Shown here piece after piece: positions 17,483 through 27,329 of a stretch of DNA of 64,000 nt. This stretch comes from Rhodospirillaceae bacterium (GTDB taxonomy: Bacteria > Pseudomonadota > Alphaproteobacteria > Rhodospirillales > UBA2165). The notes below the pieces were generated by a model. It was given only the letters and a program-made list of their open reading frames with translations, was not told the DNA's origin and did not search any database. Made by a program: the position numbers and the translations under genes. How positions within the stretch are numbered: position 1 is the stretch's first letter; each line of letters opens with the position of its first letter. Location: assembly GCA_947467145.1 (NCBI GenBank), contig CANIGJ010000019.1:18345-82344 (forward strand), read 5' to 3'.

Positions 17483-18592
17483 ATGAAAAGACCGCAGCTT
17501 TCGAATTTCTTTCATGGCCATCGCGCACCCGTGGGCGCGGTTCCGGGCACTCTCCTGCTGCACCCCGACGCCCAGCAACCGGTCATCACCGTCACGCGTT
17601 ACGATCTCGAACGGGTCGATACGCAGATCGTGAAAACCATCGACGAGATCAAGGCGTTGATGAACGGCGATTATCGCGTCACGTGGATCAATGTCGACGG
17701 CTTGGCCGATCTTCATCTGATAACCGACATGGGCGATCTGTTCGGCTTCCATCGCCTGGCGATGGAGGACGTGCTGAACATAACCCAACGGCCGAAGTCG
17801 GAAGATTACGGCGACTTCCTGTTCGTCATCAATCGCATGCCGTCGCTGAACGCCAACGATCAGGTGGCGATTGAGCAGATCTCATACTTCTTGAAAAAGG
17901 GTATCCTGGTCACCTTCCAGGAAGATGTGGGCGATTGCTGGAATCCGGTGCGCGATCGCATCCGTCAGGGTCGCGGCATCATCCGTCAGGAAGATTCCGA
18001 TTATCTGCTCTATGCCCTGCTCGATTCGGTGGTCGACGCCTATTTCCCAATTCTCGAACATTTCGGCGACAAGGTCGAAGCGCTCAACGACCGCATTCTG
18101 GAGCGCGCCAATCCCCGCGAAATGCGCGAGATGCACATGATCCGCCAGGAACTGATCAGCCTGCGCCGCGCCATCTGGCCGCAGCGCGATGTGTTCAGTT
18201 CCTTGATGCGCGATCAGAAACGCTTCGTCGGCGAAACCACGGCGATCTATCTGCGCGACTGCTACGATCACGCGGCCCAGTTGATGGATCTGGTCGAGAC
18301 CTACCGTGAAATCGCGGCGACCTCGATGGAATTATATATATCGAGCGTCAACAACCGCATGAACGAGATCATGAAGGTGCTGACCATCATCGCGACGATT
18401 TTCATCCCCCTGAGTTTTATCGCTAGCGTTTATGGGATGAATTTCGACGCAAACAAATCGCCATTCAATATGCCGGAACTCGAATGGGAATATGGTTATC
18501 CGTTCGCGCTTGGGCTCATGGCGCTGACCGCCGGCGCGCTCTTGACTTGGTTCTGGCGACGCGGCTGGATCTTTTCCGGCAAAGATAGATAG
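17483..18592 (+). CDS. corA: CorA family magnesium/cobalt transporter
   Basis: A 369-residue divalent-cation channel of the CorA/MIT family. It has a long acidic cytoplasmic N-terminal domain and two C-terminal helices. The selectivity motif Y-G-M-N-F is visible (ASVYGMNFD, near residue 314) with a following loop, then the last helix ending in basic residues. It follows the efflux permease by 55 bp on the same strand. It may be in the same regulon as the CnrX-like sensor, which would make metal balance the theme, but this is inference. Confidence 0.93.
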   Translation: MKRPQLSNFFHGHRAPVGAVPGTLLLHPDAQQPVITVTRYDLERVDTQIVKTIDEIKALMNGDYRVTWINVDGLADLHLITDMGDLFGFHRLAMEDVLNITQRPKSEDYGDFLFVINRMPSLNANDQVAIEQISYFLKKGILVTFQEDVGDCWNPVRDRIRQGRGIIRQEDSDYLLYALLDSVVDAYFPILEHFGDKVEALNDRILERANPREMREMHMIRQELISLRRAIWPQRDVFSSLMRDQKRFVGETTAIYLRDCYDHAAQLMDLVETYREIAATSMELYISSVNNRMNEIMKVLTIIATIFIPLSFIASVYGMNFDANKSPFNMPELEWEYGYPFALGLMALTAGALLTWFWRRGWIFSGKDR

Positions 18593-18606
18593 CATCAGGA
18601 GAACAC

Positions 18607-19719
18607 ATGGATACGCGCGCTGCCGTCGCCACTGCGGCGGGTAAACCGCTCTCGATCGAAACGGTGCAACTCGATGGACCCAAGGACGGCGAAGTTCTGG
18701 TCGAAATCAAGGCGACGGGCGTGTGCCATACCGATGCATTCACCCTGTCGGGTGATGATCCGGAAGGTCTATTCCCGGCCATCCTGGGCCATGAAGGCGC
18801 CGGCGTGGTGGTCGATGTCGGCAAGGGCGTGACGTCGCTGAAAAAGGGTGACCATGTCATTCCGCTCTACACGCCGGAATGCCGCCAGTGCAAATCGTGC
18901 CGCTCCGGGCGCACCAATTTATGCACCGCGATCCGCACGACCCAGGGCCAAGGCGTCATGCCGGACGGCACGTCGCGCTTCTCGCTCGGGCGCGAAAAAA
19001 TCCACCATTACATGGGCACATCAACGTTTTCGAATTTTACCGTCCTGCCCGAGATCGCGGTCGCGAAGATTCGTGAAGACGCACCGTTCGACAAGGTCTG
19101 CTATATCGGCTGCGGCGTGACCACTGGCATCGGCGCGGTGATCAACACAGCCAAGGTGCGCCCAGGATCGAACGTCGCCGTATTCGGCTTGGGCGGCATC
19201 GGCCTCAATGTCATCCAAGGGGCCCGCATGGTCGGCGCCGATCGGATCATCGGCATCGATCTCAATCCCGCCAAACGTCCGCTCGCCGAAAAGTTCGGCA
19301 TGACCGACTTCATCAATCCGAACGATGTCGGCATGGACAATGTCGTCAACGCGATCGTCAATCTCACCGACGGCGGGGTGGACTATTCCTTCGAATGCGT
19401 CGGCAATGTGAAGATCATGCGTCAGGCGCTCGAATGCTGTCATCGCGGTTGGGGCGAAAGTATCGTCATCGGGGTCGCCGGCGCCGGCCAGGAAATCGCG
19501 ACCCGGCCGTTTCAATTGGTCACCGGCCGCGTGTGGCGCGGCAGTGCCTTTGGCGGCGCGAAAGGGCGCAGCGACGTGCCGCGCATTGTCGATTGGTATA
19601 TGTCGGGCAAGATCAATATTGACGACCTGATCACCCATACGATGCCCTTGAACGACATCAATAAAGCCTTCGATTTGATGCATAATGGCGAATCGATTCG
19701 CGGCGTCGTGACCTTTTAA
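18607..19719 (+). CDS. frmA: S-(hydroxymethyl)glutathione dehydrogenase (class III alcohol dehydrogenase)
   Basis: Zinc- and NAD-dependent oxidation of the glutathione adduct of formaldehyde, 370 residues. The catalytic zinc ligands are in GVCHTDAF and GHEGAG, the structural zinc cysteines in [16 protein letters not shown], and the NAD-binding glycines in [10 protein letters not shown]. The length and the sequence around Arg-Thr-Thr (IRTTQGQG) fit class III. No S-formylglutathione hydrolase gene is adjacent. A GAGAACAC segment just upstream gives a modest ribosome site. Confidence 0.95.
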   Translation: MDTRAAVATAAGKPLSIETVQLDGPKDGEVLVEIKATGVCHTDAFTLSGDDPEGLFPAILGHEGAGVVVDVGKGVTSLKKGDHVIPLYTPECRQCKSCRSGRTNLCTAIRTTQGQGVMPDGTSRFSLGREKIHHYMGTSTFSNFTVLPEIAVAKIREDAPFDKVCYIGCGVTTGIGAVINTAKVRPGSNVAVFGLGGIGLNVIQGARMVGADRIIGIDLNPAKRPLAEKFGMTDFINPNDVGMDNVVNAIVNLTDGGVDYSFECVGNVKIMRQALECCHRGWGESIVIGVAGAGQEIATRPFQLVTGRVWRGSAFGGAKGRSDVPRIVDWYMSGKINIDDLITHTMPLNDINKAFDLMHNGESIRGVVTF

Positions 19720-19755
19720 ACACATTTATGTGAAGTCTTGTGATCAATTAGACAC

Positions 19756-19784
19756 TTGCCGCCAAAACACCCAAATGTGATTAT
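19756..19784 (+). promoter_or_regulatory. Candidate promoter of the exported-protein gene
   Basis: TTGCCG (19756-19761) and GATTAT (19779-19784) are separated by exactly 17 bp, in the 126 bp gap after frmA. The match to sigma70 elements is partial. Transcription would begin about 55 bp before the GTG at 19846. Confidence 0.35.
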
Positions 19785-19845
19785 CTGGCCATCAACTAGA
19801 AATTCAGGACATCCCCAGGGGGATGAGCGAGAGAAGGGGAAGCGA

Positions 19846-20364
19846 GTGAGAAGCTTCGTTAGGGGGACTATCGTCGCCGGCGTTGCCGCGACGGCTCTGA
19901 TTTCGACTGCTGCATCCGCAACCGACGTTTCTATTTCCGCGACCGAACGTGCATCGCTTGAGATGCGTGTGATGCAATCCGAATTGATGGTTGCGGCCTT
20001 GGCCTGCTCCTCGTCGGCCAATTACAACGCCTTCGTCACGCGTTACAAAAACGAACTAACCAATTACGGCAAGACGATGCAGGACCTGTTCAAGCGGGTC
20101 CATGGCGGCAACGCGTTCAGCCAGATCAATTCGTTCGTGACGCGCGTTGCCAACGAAGCGTCGCTTAAGATGGCGCAGAACAGTCACTTCTGCGAAGACG
20201 CCGGCCAGATGTTCGAAACGCTGCTGCAAAGCGGCACGAGCGGCGGCATGGCAGCGCTCGACACCAGCCGCAATCGTTATCGCTGCATGCCGATCACTGG
20301 CTTCGCGGCGTCCAATTGCGCGATGGAAGCGAACACCGCATCGGCCGAGCCAGACAAGCGCTAA
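19846..20364 (+). CDS. Exported protein of unknown function (172 aa)
   Basis: A 172-residue protein that starts at GTG 19846, preceded by AGAAGGGGA. The first ~25 residues form a signal peptide (hydrophobic GTIVAGVAATALISTAASA, cleavage before TDVS). The mature part is about 148 residues with four cysteines, near residues 65, 129, 149 and 157. They could form two disulfides in the periplasm. It is followed by a clear rho-independent terminator and belongs to no family I recognise. A longer frame upstream lacks a ribosome site and a signal peptide. Confidence 0.78.
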   Translation: MRSFVRGTIVAGVAATALISTAASATDVSISATERASLEMRVMQSELMVAALACSSSANYNAFVTRYKNELTNYGKTMQDLFKRVHGGNAFSQINSFVTRVANEASLKMAQNSHFCEDAGQMFETLLQSGTSGGMAALDTSRNRYRCMPITGFAASNCAMEANTASAEPDKR

Positions 20365-20386
20365 CGCGCCACACCAATCGGATACG

Positions 20387-20416
20387 AAAAAGCCGGGCGA
20401 TTGCCCGGCTTTTTTA
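20387..20416 (+). terminator. Rho-independent terminator of the exported-protein gene
   Basis: AGCCGGGC (20391-20398) pairs with GCCCGGCT (20403-20410) across a GATT loop. A run of A lies on the left and T6 on the right. It ends transcription of the 172-residue gene 23 bp after its stop, and the A-tract could let it work on the minus strand too. Confidence 0.85.
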
Positions 20417-20454
20417 TTGTCCGCACGGCGGTCGTGCGATGCGGTGTGCGCAAA

Positions 20455-20490
20455 GAAAAACGGCGCGGTCCAAAGACCGCGCCGTTCTTT
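20455..20490 (-). terminator. Rho-independent terminator of the OmpA-family gene
   Basis: AACGGCGCGGTC (20459-20470) pairs perfectly with GACCGCGCCGTT (20475-20486) around a CAAA loop, giving a 12-bp stem. On the minus strand the stem is followed by a T-rich stretch. It lies just beyond the stop of the minus-strand OmpA gene. Confidence 0.85.
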
Positions 20491-20510
20491 ATTCTTATTG
20501 AGATCAGGCC

Positions 20511-21587
20511 TTAGCGGAGGACGATCTCGACGCGGCGGTTCTGCGGCTCGCGCACACCGTCGGCGGTCTGAACCAGGGGCTGCGTTTCGCCCTTGGCCGA
20601 GATCGTGATGGCGTTGGCGGGGACGCCCTGCGCGACCAGTTCGGCGCGGACCGCTTCGGCGCGGCGCTGCGAGATCTTCTGGTTGTAGGCAGGCGTACCG
20701 GAGCGGTCGGCGTGGCCGGTCGCTTCGATGCGGGTCACACCTTGCGAGTTCTTGAAGCCGGCGGCGGCCTGACGGACGACGGTCTGCGCGTCGGTCTTCA
20801 GGTCGGCCTTATCGAAATCGAAGAACACGATGTAGTTACGCGCCGGAGCCGGAGCGGCAACGGGGGCCGGAGCGGGCGCCGGGGCCGGAGCGGCCATCGG
20901 AGCCGGAGCAGCGGCAGCCATCGGAGCGGCCTTCGCGGGCGCACCGAAGAACCAACGCAAGCCGACCATGACGCGGTGTTCGGCGAAATCGCTTTCCACG
21001 TTCACGTTCTGCGACGTACGGAATTCGGCGTCGCCCGTCTTGAAGTAGCGATAGTCGGCGAACATGCCGAGATTGTCGGTGAGCTGATAGCCGAGGCCCG
21101 CGATGCCTTGCGCGGCCCAGGTCCAATCGTCGTCGTCGGACGTGACGCGCGTGCCGGAGAAGGTCGCACCCGAGTCACGCGACACATTCGTCGCACCGAA
21201 GCCGCCACCGATATACGGGGTGAAACGGCCGAGGCCGGGGAAATCGTACAGCAGGTTGAGCATGCCGCTGGTCTTCGACACGTCGCCCGACGGGTTGGTG
21301 CCGCCGCTGACTTTGTCGAGGTCGTTCTTGCCGTAGCTGAGTTCGACTTCCGAACGCAGGTTGTTCGAATAGCCATAACCGAGCGTCAGCGCGCCGCCCC
21401 AGCCGTTGTCGAATTCGGCGTTGGGCTTCGCGGTCCCGAGACCGCCAACTTCACCATCTTCATGGAAGTTGCCGAACAAACCGCCACCAAGATAAAGGCC
21501 CTTGGGCTGCGTGATGTCCTGAGCGAAGGCCGTCGAGCTGACAGCGAGCGCGGCGAGGAAGGCGAAACTGGAAACCGAATGACGCAT
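20511..21587 (-). CDS. OmpA family outer membrane protein
   Basis: A 358-residue outer membrane protein with a signal peptide (cleavage after TAFA, before QDIT). The N-terminal ~190 residues form a small beta-barrel with alternating aromatic residues and a terminal RWFF. An Ala/Pro linker spans about residues 215-248, and an OmpA C-terminal peptidoglycan-binding domain follows (about 250-358) with the motif ATGHADRSGTPAYNQ and the R-R-x-E-x-V-R segment. It anchors the outer membrane to the cell wall. It is monocistronic, with a strong downstream terminator. The upstream 205 bp gap to the tRNA gene presumably holds its promoter. Confidence 0.94.
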   Translation of the reverse strand: MRHSVSSFAFLAALAVSSTAFAQDITQPKGLYLGGGLFGNFHEDGEVGGLGTAKPNAEFDNGWGGALTLGYGYSNNLRSEVELSYGKNDLDKVSGGTNPSGDVSKTSGMLNLLYDFPGLGRFTPYIGGGFGATNVSRDSGATFSGTRVTSDDDDWTWAAQGIAGLGYQLTDNLGMFADYRYFKTGDAEFRTSQNVNVESDFAEHRVMVGLRWFFGAPAKAAPMAAAAPAPMAAPAPAPAPAPVAAPAPARNYIVFFDFDKADLKTDAQTVVRQAAAGFKNSQGVTRIEATGHADRSGTPAYNQKISQRRAEAVRAELVAQGVPANAITISAKGETQPLVQTADGVREPQNRRVEIVLR

Positions 21588-21793
21588 GATTTTGATGCCT
21601 TTGTTTTGCGGCGTTGGTTCATGGCTGCGATTCGCGTCACACTAAGTGAAGACGACGGATTTCTCAAGGAAACCGTGGTCATATTAGTTAAAATGCGCGG
21701 CCATGTTGCCCGTCTGCAACACTCACGATGATGTGATTGGCCGTTGGGAATAGCCTAAATCCGGTCAACGCTGGAATAGGGGGCGGCGGGGCG

Positions 21794-21867
21794 TGGAGCG
21801 GGTGAAGGGAATCGAACCCTCGTCGTAAGCTTGGGAAGCTTCTGCTCTACCATTGAGCTACACCCGC
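21794..21867 (-). tRNA. tRNA-Gly(CCC)
   Basis: A 74-nt cloverleaf on the minus strand. The acceptor GCGGGTG pairs with CACCCGC, followed by T and an encoded CCA. The D arm GCTC...GAGC, the T arm with GGTTCGATTCC and the anticodon stem are visible. The anticodon loop TTCCCAA puts CCC at positions 34-36. The first pair of the anticodon stem is a G-A mismatch, as in some glycine tRNAs. Confidence 0.95.
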
Positions 21868-22081
21868 AGCGGCCCCCAGTATGTGATGGCCGTTTCCCTC
21901 ATACTGGATCGTTAACCCGCGTTCAAGGAGTTGGGCCGATTATGGGCGCTGCCCTGGATGCGCGCGCGCGCATCCGTGGGGTTCTGCGCGCTTTTCTCCG
22001 GCGGGACAAAGGTGCTAGAAAATCGACCCGCCGATGTCGGAAACGCGCAAAAGACTGTTTGGAGCACGCCCAGGGGCTGCC

Positions 22082-22498
22082 ATGAAAAAGGACCGCAACA
22101 AGCCCGTCTATTCGGAGACGACGTCCTCGATCAAGGTGTCGGTGGATCCCGTGTATCTCGACGATCAGTCGGATCCCGAGGATTTCCACTATGTCTGGGC
22201 CTATCACGTGAAAATCGAGAATTTGGGCGCGGATACCGTCCAATTGCTCCGCCGCCATTGGAATATCACCGATTCCAAGGGGCGGACCCAGGAAGTGCGC
22301 GGCGAAGGCGTGGTCGGCGAGCAGCCTACCTTGAAGCCCGGCGAAAGCTACGAATATACCAGTGGGGCGCCGCTTTCGACGCCGTCCGGCTTTATGGTCG
22401 GCACCTATCAGATGGTGACCCGTGAGGGGCAGCATTTTTCGGTGGCGATCCCGGCCTTTTCGCTCGATTCGCCTTATGACGTTCGGGTGATGAACTAA
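22082..22498 (+). CDS. apaG: ApaG domain protein
   Basis: A 138-residue protein of the ApaG/CorD family, a small beta-sandwich linked in enteric bacteria to Co2+/Mg2+ homeostasis. The motifs [30 protein letters not shown] and the GxVGEQPxLKPGExYEYTSG block are typical. An ATG at 22034 in the same frame would add 16 residues, but the ATG at 22082 gives the usual family length with AGGGGC upstream. It is followed by folE 74 bp later. Confidence 0.92.
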   Translation: MKKDRNKPVYSETTSSIKVSVDPVYLDDQSDPEDFHYVWAYHVKIENLGADTVQLLRRHWNITDSKGRTQEVRGEGVVGEQPTLKPGESYEYTSGAPLSTPSGFMVGTYQMVTREGQHFSVAIPAFSLDSPYDVRVMN

Positions 22499-22572
22499 AG
22501 GCCGATCTGATCCGTATAAAAAAAGCTGGCAGCGCAAAATCGCCTCGCCGGTTGTTCGACGGAGGTCTAATC

Positions 22573-23202
22573 GTGAATAAGCAGACAAAGCGGACGCGGT
22601 CCGAAGCGGCCAAGCAATCGGTCAATCGACCGTCGCGGGAGGAAGCCGAGGACGCTGTGCGCACCTTGCTGCGCTGGGCCGGCGACGATCCCAACCGCCA
22701 GGGTCTGCTCGAAACGCCGTCGCGCGTCGTGCGCGCCTACGAGGAATGGTTCCACGGCTATCTCGAAGACCCCTACGAGTTGTTGCAGAAGACCTTTGAG
22801 GAAACCGAAGGCTACGACGAGATGGTGGTGCTGAAGGAAATCCCCTTCTCGTCGCATTGCGAACACCACATGGCGCCGATCATCGGCCAGGCGCATGTTG
22901 CGTACCTGCCGACCAACAAGGTCGTCGGCATCTCCAAGCTGGCGCGTCTGGTCGAAGTTTATGCCAAGCGTTTGCAGATCCAGGAAAAGATGACATCCGA
23001 AATCGCCAACGCGCTGCAGGATATCTTGCAGCCCAAAGGTGTGGCCGTCGTCATTGAGGCGTCGCACGAATGCATCACGACGCGGGGCGTCAACAAGCTC
23101 GCCGTCAATATGGTGACCAGCCGCATGCTCGGCGCGTTCCGCGACAATTCATCGACGCGGCGCGAATTCCTCGCCGTCATCGGGAATCCCGCCAATCGTT
23201 AG
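22573..23202 (+). CDS. folE: GTP cyclohydrolase I
   Basis: First step of tetrahydrofolate (and possibly queuosine) synthesis: GTP to dihydroneopterin triphosphate. The 209-residue product has the zinc ligands in [11 protein letters not shown] and in HECITTRGV, plus the conserved [11 protein letters not shown] region (LQIQEKMT). The start is a GTG at 22573 with GGAGG eight bases upstream; the in-frame ATG at 22552 lacks a ribosome site. It is followed one base later by argE. Confidence 0.95.
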   Translation: MNKQTKRTRSEAAKQSVNRPSREEAEDAVRTLLRWAGDDPNRQGLLETPSRVVRAYEEWFHGYLEDPYELLQKTFEETEGYDEMVVLKEIPFSSHCEHHMAPIIGQAHVAYLPTNKVVGISKLARLVEVYAKRLQIQEKMTSEIANALQDILQPKGVAVVIEASHECITTRGVNKLAVNMVTSRMLGAFRDNSSTRREFLAVIGNPANR

Positions 23203-23203
23203 C

Positions 23204-24358
23204 ATGACGACGGAGGAGATGCTGTCGCATCTCGTCGCGTTTGACACCATCTCGGACCGTTCCAATCGCGCCTTCATCGATTTCATCGCCGACTATCTCG
23301 ATGGGTTCGGGATCGTATCGTCGATCGGCGAGGATGCGTCCGGGACCAAGGCCGACTTGATCGCCACGATCGGACCGTTGGCGCCCGGCGGTATCATCCT
23401 GTCCGGTCATACCGATGTGGTGCCGACGGCGGGCCAAGCCTGGACGAGCGATCCGTTCGAGTTGGTGGCGCGGGGCGACAAGCTTTATGGGCGCGGTGCC
23501 GCCGACATGAAGGGCTTCATCGCCGTCGCACTCGCGCTGGTGCCGGAGTTCCTGTCGCGTCCGCTACTCCGTCCGCTGCATCTGGTCTTCAGCTACGATG
23601 AAGAAGTCGGCTGTTTAGGCACGCCCTCTTTGATCGCACGTTATGTGCGCGATTTTCCGCAAGCCGCGGCCGCCATCGTGGGCGAGCCCACCGGCATGCG
23701 CATCGCTAACGCGCACAAAGGTGTGTCGGTCTATCGCACGCGCATCACCGGCAAGCCGGGTCATTCGTCCAATCCCGGCGTCGGCGTGAATGCGATCCAG
23801 ACGGCGGCCGAATGCATCGGCTACCTGATGGACGAGGCCGAAGCCTTCAAGACCAAGGGCCGCAAGGATGCGCGCTTTGATCCGCCGCACGCGACCGTCA
23901 GCATCGGCCAGATCGCCGGCGGTACCGCGATGAACATCATCGCCGGCGAATGCGAATTCGTGTGGGATTGCCGCTCCGTCGCTGCCGCCGAAGCCGCCGA
24001 CCTCGAAGCGCGCTTCGACGATCATTGCGCGCTCGACCTCGTGCCGGTCATGCGCGAGCGCGCACCGGGCGCCGCCATCAAGACTCATCGTCACGCCTGT
24101 GTGCCGCCGCTCACTGCCGATCCGAAAAATCCGGCCGAGGCGCTGGCGCGGCAATTGACCGGCCAGAACGATGCGGTGGTCAGTTCCTTCGCCGCCGAAG
24201 CCGGCATGTTCCAGCAGGCCGGCATCCCGGCGATCCTGTGCGGACCGGGCGAGATCGCCCAGGCCCATCAGCCCGATGAGTTCGTCACGCGCGATCAGTT
24301 GGCGATCTGCGAGGAGTTTTTAGGTGCGCTAGGTGGCTGGGCGGCGAAGCCGGCTTAG
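23204..24358 (+). CDS. argE: Acetylornithine deacetylase (M20 family)
   Basis: A 384-residue M20 peptidase-family enzyme that converts N-acetylornithine to ornithine. The metal motifs are SGHTDVVP, GRGAADMKGF and YDEEVGCLG, and a dimerisation domain occupies the middle. The C-terminal half has AEAGMFQQAGIPAILCGPG. argF and argD lie 2-5 kb downstream on the opposite strand, consistent with an arginine gene neighbourhood. M20 enzymes are hard to tell apart by sequence; succinyl-diaminopimelate desuccinylase is an alternative, but SFAAEAGMFQQAG favours ArgE. Confidence 0.9.
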   Translation: MTTEEMLSHLVAFDTISDRSNRAFIDFIADYLDGFGIVSSIGEDASGTKADLIATIGPLAPGGIILSGHTDVVPTAGQAWTSDPFELVARGDKLYGRGAADMKGFIAVALALVPEFLSRPLLRPLHLVFSYDEEVGCLGTPSLIARYVRDFPQAAAAIVGEPTGMRIANAHKGVSVYRTRITGKPGHSSNPGVGVNAIQTAAECIGYLMDEAEAFKTKGRKDARFDPPHATVSIGQIAGGTAMNIIAGECEFVWDCRSVAAAEAADLEARFDDHCALDLVPVMRERAPGAAIKTHRHACVPPLTADPKNPAEALARQLTGQNDAVVSSFAAEAGMFQQAGIPAILCGPGEIAQAHQPDEFVTRDQLAICEEFLGALGGWAAKPA

Positions 24359-24360
24359 GT

Positions 24361-24975
24361 CTATTGAACGAAGTCGCGCAGATACGAACGGATGTTGCGT
24401 TCCATCTCGGCGTTGAATTCCGCCATCAGCTTTTCGGTCAGGTCGTACATGACCTTGCGCCGTTCGACCAAGGTCGAATCCTCGCGCACTGTGGCGGAAT
24501 GCTGCGCGCGCGCCTCGACATTGCCGCTACGCCCGGTGCGGTCGCGGATCGTCAGGGTCGCTTCGACGCGGGCGTCATAGCGGTTGCCGAGTTCCTGCTT
24601 GAACAAGCCGGTGAAGCCGGTATCCGTTTTGAGCGGCTGGCTCGTCGCCTCGGCGCGGATGATGGTGAAGGTTGCCGTCGCACCCGAGGTGCCGGACCCG
24701 CGTGCCACCAGGCGATCGCGCGCCCAATTGCGCAGCGCCGTTTCCGGCGGGGTCGGGAATTGAAAGGCGACATTTTCGCCCGCACCCGGCGACAGCATGT
24801 TGGCTTCGACCTTGATGTCGTTCGCCAGCAACTGAATCTGCGGCAGATGACGGAAGGTCATCTCCGCGAACTCCTTGTTCGTCGGTGGCGACGAACAGCC
24901 CGCCAAGCTAACGGTGAGGACAAGGGTGAAGAACAGCGCGGGGCGAAGGAAGTTCAGCATGCCGAAGGATGGCAT
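24361..24975 (-). CDS. Probable lipoprotein of unknown function
   Basis: A 204-residue exported protein with a lipobox LAGC, so the mature protein starts at a cysteine about 27 residues in (21 if the ATG at 24960 is used). The rest is soluble and mixed, with a basic/acidic helix at the C-terminus. No family is recognised. It is the last gene of an argD-argF-GFA-hslO run, 63 bp after hslO, and convergent with argE, 2 bp apart. The first ATG (24975) is kept, though the second (24960) gives a more typical signal peptide. Confidence 0.8.
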   Translation of the reverse strand: MPSFGMLNFLRPALFFTLVLTVSLAGCSSPPTNKEFAEMTFRHLPQIQLLANDIKVEANMLSPGAGENVAFQFPTPPETALRNWARDRLVARGSGTSGATATFTIIRAEATSQPLKTDTGFTGLFKQELGNRYDARVEATLTIRDRTGRSGNVEARAQHSATVREDSTLVERRKVMYDLTEKLMAEFNAEMERNIRSYLRDFVQ

Positions 24976-25038
24976 GGGTCGGGGCGCGCGTACAAGGAGC
25001 GCAACTGAGGCATTTTTGTGACGGAAACGTGGGAGTCG

Positions 25039-25956
25039 CTAGTTGGCGGGCCGCAATGCGGCCAATTGGTCGTCGTCGAACGTATAGTCGGTGCGGCAGA
25101 ACTCACAGGTCGCGACGATCAGCCCGGCGTCGGTCTTCATGTCTTTAAGGTCGTCGGCCGAGAAGGACGCGAGCGTATTGGCGACGCGGTCGCGCGAGCA
25201 GCGGCAGTGGAAACGCAGCGGCCGGCCTTCGAATACCCGCACGCCGGTTTCGTGATAGAGGCGGTAGAGCAGTTGGTCGGTCGGGATATCGGCATCGAGC
25301 AGTTCGTCGGCGCTCATCGATTTCATCAGCACGACGGCATTGCGCCATTTTTCGTCGTCTTCTTCCGGATCGACGATCGAGCGCTCGGGGCGCGGCAGGC
25401 GTTGCAGCATGAGGGCGGCGGCGCGCGCATCGCGTCCGTTGCCGCCGGGCTCGGCGGCCAGCATGATTTCGGTCTCGAGCTGCTCGGACTGACGGAAATA
25501 GGTATTGGCGCAATCGGTCAGTGATTCGCCTTCGATCGCGGTGATGCCTTGATAGCGCGTTGTATCCGGCCCCTGATCGACAGTGAAGGCGATATGGCCG
25601 GTCCCCAGCAATTCGGCGATTGTGGCGTCGCCCGCATCGTCGATGTCCTCCGCGTTATAGCGCGCATAGGCCCGCATGCCGCCGCTGCTTTGCACATCGG
25701 CCATGATCATACGGATCGGGCCGTTGCTCGACGTCTGGATGACGAAGGTACCCTCGTATTTCAGCGACGTGGAGAGTGCGGCGGCCAACGCCAGCAGTTC
25801 GCCCAGCAGGCGGGCGACGATCGGCGGATAGTCATGCGGTGCCAGAATGTCGCCATAGGCGACGCCGAGACGCACCAGCTTGCCGCGCACGTCGCAGCCT
25901 TCGAGCTGAAACGGACGGACGATGCTGGGAAAGATGGGGGATGCCGACGCGGTCAT
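25039..25956 (-). CDS. hslO: Hsp33 redox-regulated chaperone
   Basis: A cytoplasmic holdase activated by oxidation, 305 residues. The four zinc-binding cysteines lie near the C-terminus as CRC and CEFC. The N-terminal domain has GKLVRLGVAYGDIL and the middle has VDQGPDTTRYQGI, both typical. It starts at the ATG 25956; the frame also opens two codons upstream at TTG. It follows argF and a GFA gene, and argD-argF-hslO is a common alphaproteobacterial order. Confidence 0.94.
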   Translation of the reverse strand: MTASASPIFPSIVRPFQLEGCDVRGKLVRLGVAYGDILAPHDYPPIVARLLGELLALAAALSTSLKYEGTFVIQTSSNGPIRMIMADVQSSGGMRAYARYNAEDIDDAGDATIAELLGTGHIAFTVDQGPDTTRYQGITAIEGESLTDCANTYFRQSEQLETEIMLAAEPGGNGRDARAAALMLQRLPRPERSIVDPEEDDEKWRNAVVLMKSMSADELLDADIPTDQLLYRLYHETGVRVFEGRPLRFHCRCSRDRVANTLASFSADDLKDMKTDAGLIVATCEFCRTDYTFDDDQLAALRPAN

Positions 25957-26029
25957 GGGCAATCATATAGATCGTCGGCACCCAGGGTAAAGGGTCCCCA
26001 GGACGGACGACCAGAAAACCGCGCGTCGT

Positions 26030-26377
26030 TCAGAAGCTTTTGCCGTCGAACGGCGTGATCTTGAGCGTGTCGAAATCGATATTGTCGAGGCAACGCACAT
26101 TAACCGCGGCCATGGGGTTGCCTCTGGGATCGGTGCCTTCGCTGAACGGTGCCACGCCACAGGTGGAGCAGAAATGATGCTCAAGCCGGTGGGTGTTGAA
26201 CGTGTAGGTCGACAGATCGTCGACCTCGGTTTCAAGGGTGAAGTTGTCGCGTGGCACGAACCATAACAAGCCGCCGCGCCGCCGGCACAGCGAGCAATTG
26301 CAATCGATCACCTGACCGATGGTGCCTTCGGCAGTGAACTTGATGGCGCCGCAATGGCAGCTTCCGTGATAGGTCAT
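26030..26377 (-). CDS. GFA family zinc protein
   Basis: A 115-residue beta-tent protein of the GFA/CENP-V family. The zinc ligands are visible as C-H-C near residue 7, C-x-x-C near 27 (CNCSLC) and C-x-x-C near 71 (CSTC). Family members were once called glutathione-dependent formaldehyde-activating enzymes; the activity is doubtful for most homologues. It lies in the arg-hslO run, 27 bp after argF, and may simply be a co-transcribed passenger. The unlinked frmA in this window is also a formaldehyde gene. Confidence 0.9.
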   Translation of the reverse strand: MTYHGSCHCGAIKFTAEGTIGQVIDCNCSLCRRRGGLLWFVPRDNFTLETEVDDLSTYTFNTHRLEHHFCSTCGVAPFSEGTDPRGNPMAAVNVRCLDNIDFDTLKITPFDGKSF

Positions 26378-26404
26378 GGCAATCCCAACCGAAGAGTCTT
26401 CGGC

Positions 26405-27313
26405 TTAGTTCCCGTTCATACACCAGGCGAGGATGCCTTTCTGGGCATGCAGGCGGTTTTCCGCCTCGTCCCACACGACCGACTGCGGCCCGTCGATCAC
26501 GTCATCGGACACTTCCTGGCCGCGATGGGCGGGCAGGCAATGCATGAAGACCGCGTTCTTGCGCGCCTGACGCATCAGGCGGGCGTTGACCTGATAGGGT
26601 GTCAGCGCACGCAGACGGCGCGCCGTCTGGTCCTCGTCGCCCATCGAAATCCAGGTATCGGTGACGATGCAGTCGGCGCCCTTGGCGGCTTCCATCGGAT
26701 CGGTGGTGGTGACGACCTCGGCACCTTCGGCGCGCGCCCACTGCACGAGCTGCGTCGGCAGCGCGTAATCGGGCGGCGTCGCCACGCGGAACGCAAAGCC
26801 GAAGCGCACGGCGGCATGCAGCCATGAGATCGCGACATTGTTGGCATCGCCGAGCCAGGCGACGGTTTTGCCTTTGATGCTGCCGCGATGTTCTTCGAAG
26901 GTCATCACATCGGCCATGATCTGGCACGGATGCGAGGCATCGGTGAGCCCGTTGATCACCGGGATCGATGCGGATTCGGCCAGTTCGATAAGCTTATCGG
27001 GCGAATTGGTGCGCAGCATGATCGCATCGGCATAACGCGACAGCACGCGGCCGGTATCTGCGACCGTTTCGCCGCGGCCCAATTGCGAATCGCCCGAGCT
27101 TAAGGTGATAACATGGCCGCCGAGCTGGCGCATGCCGACCTCGAACGACACGCGTGTGCGCGTCGATGCCTTCTCGAAGATCATTACGAGGGTGCGCCCG
27201 CGTAGCAGGTCGAGCTGCTTCACATTGCTTTTTTTGAACGCGATCGCGCGGTCGAGGATCTCGCGGAGCGTCTCCGACGGGAACAGATGAATATCCAAGA
27301 AATGATTGGTCAT
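26405..27313 (-). CDS. argF: Ornithine carbamoyltransferase
   Basis: A 302-residue enzyme that makes citrulline from ornithine and carbamoyl phosphate. The carbamoyl-phosphate motif STRTR, the ornithine motif DASHPCQ and the HCLPAHRG loop are all present. It starts 16 bp after argD on the same strand. Aspartate carbamoyltransferase is excluded by the HCLPAHRG motif. Confidence 0.96.
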   Translation of the reverse strand: MTNHFLDIHLFPSETLREILDRAIAFKKSNVKQLDLLRGRTLVMIFEKASTRTRVSFEVGMRQLGGHVITLSSGDSQLGRGETVADTGRVLSRYADAIMLRTNSPDKLIELAESASIPVINGLTDASHPCQIMADVMTFEEHRGSIKGKTVAWLGDANNVAISWLHAAVRFGFAFRVATPPDYALPTQLVQWARAEGAEVVTTTDPMEAAKGADCIVTDTWISMGDEDQTARRLRALTPYQVNARLMRQARKNAVFMHCLPAHRGQEVSDDVIDGPQSVVWDEAENRLHAQKGILAWCMNGN

Positions 27314-27329
27314 GCCGTGACTCCGAAAC

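Noticed and set aside
21794..21867. Anticodon TCC for the glycine tRNA
   Set aside because: With a 5-bp stem the 7-base loop is TTCCCAA, which places CCC at 34-36.
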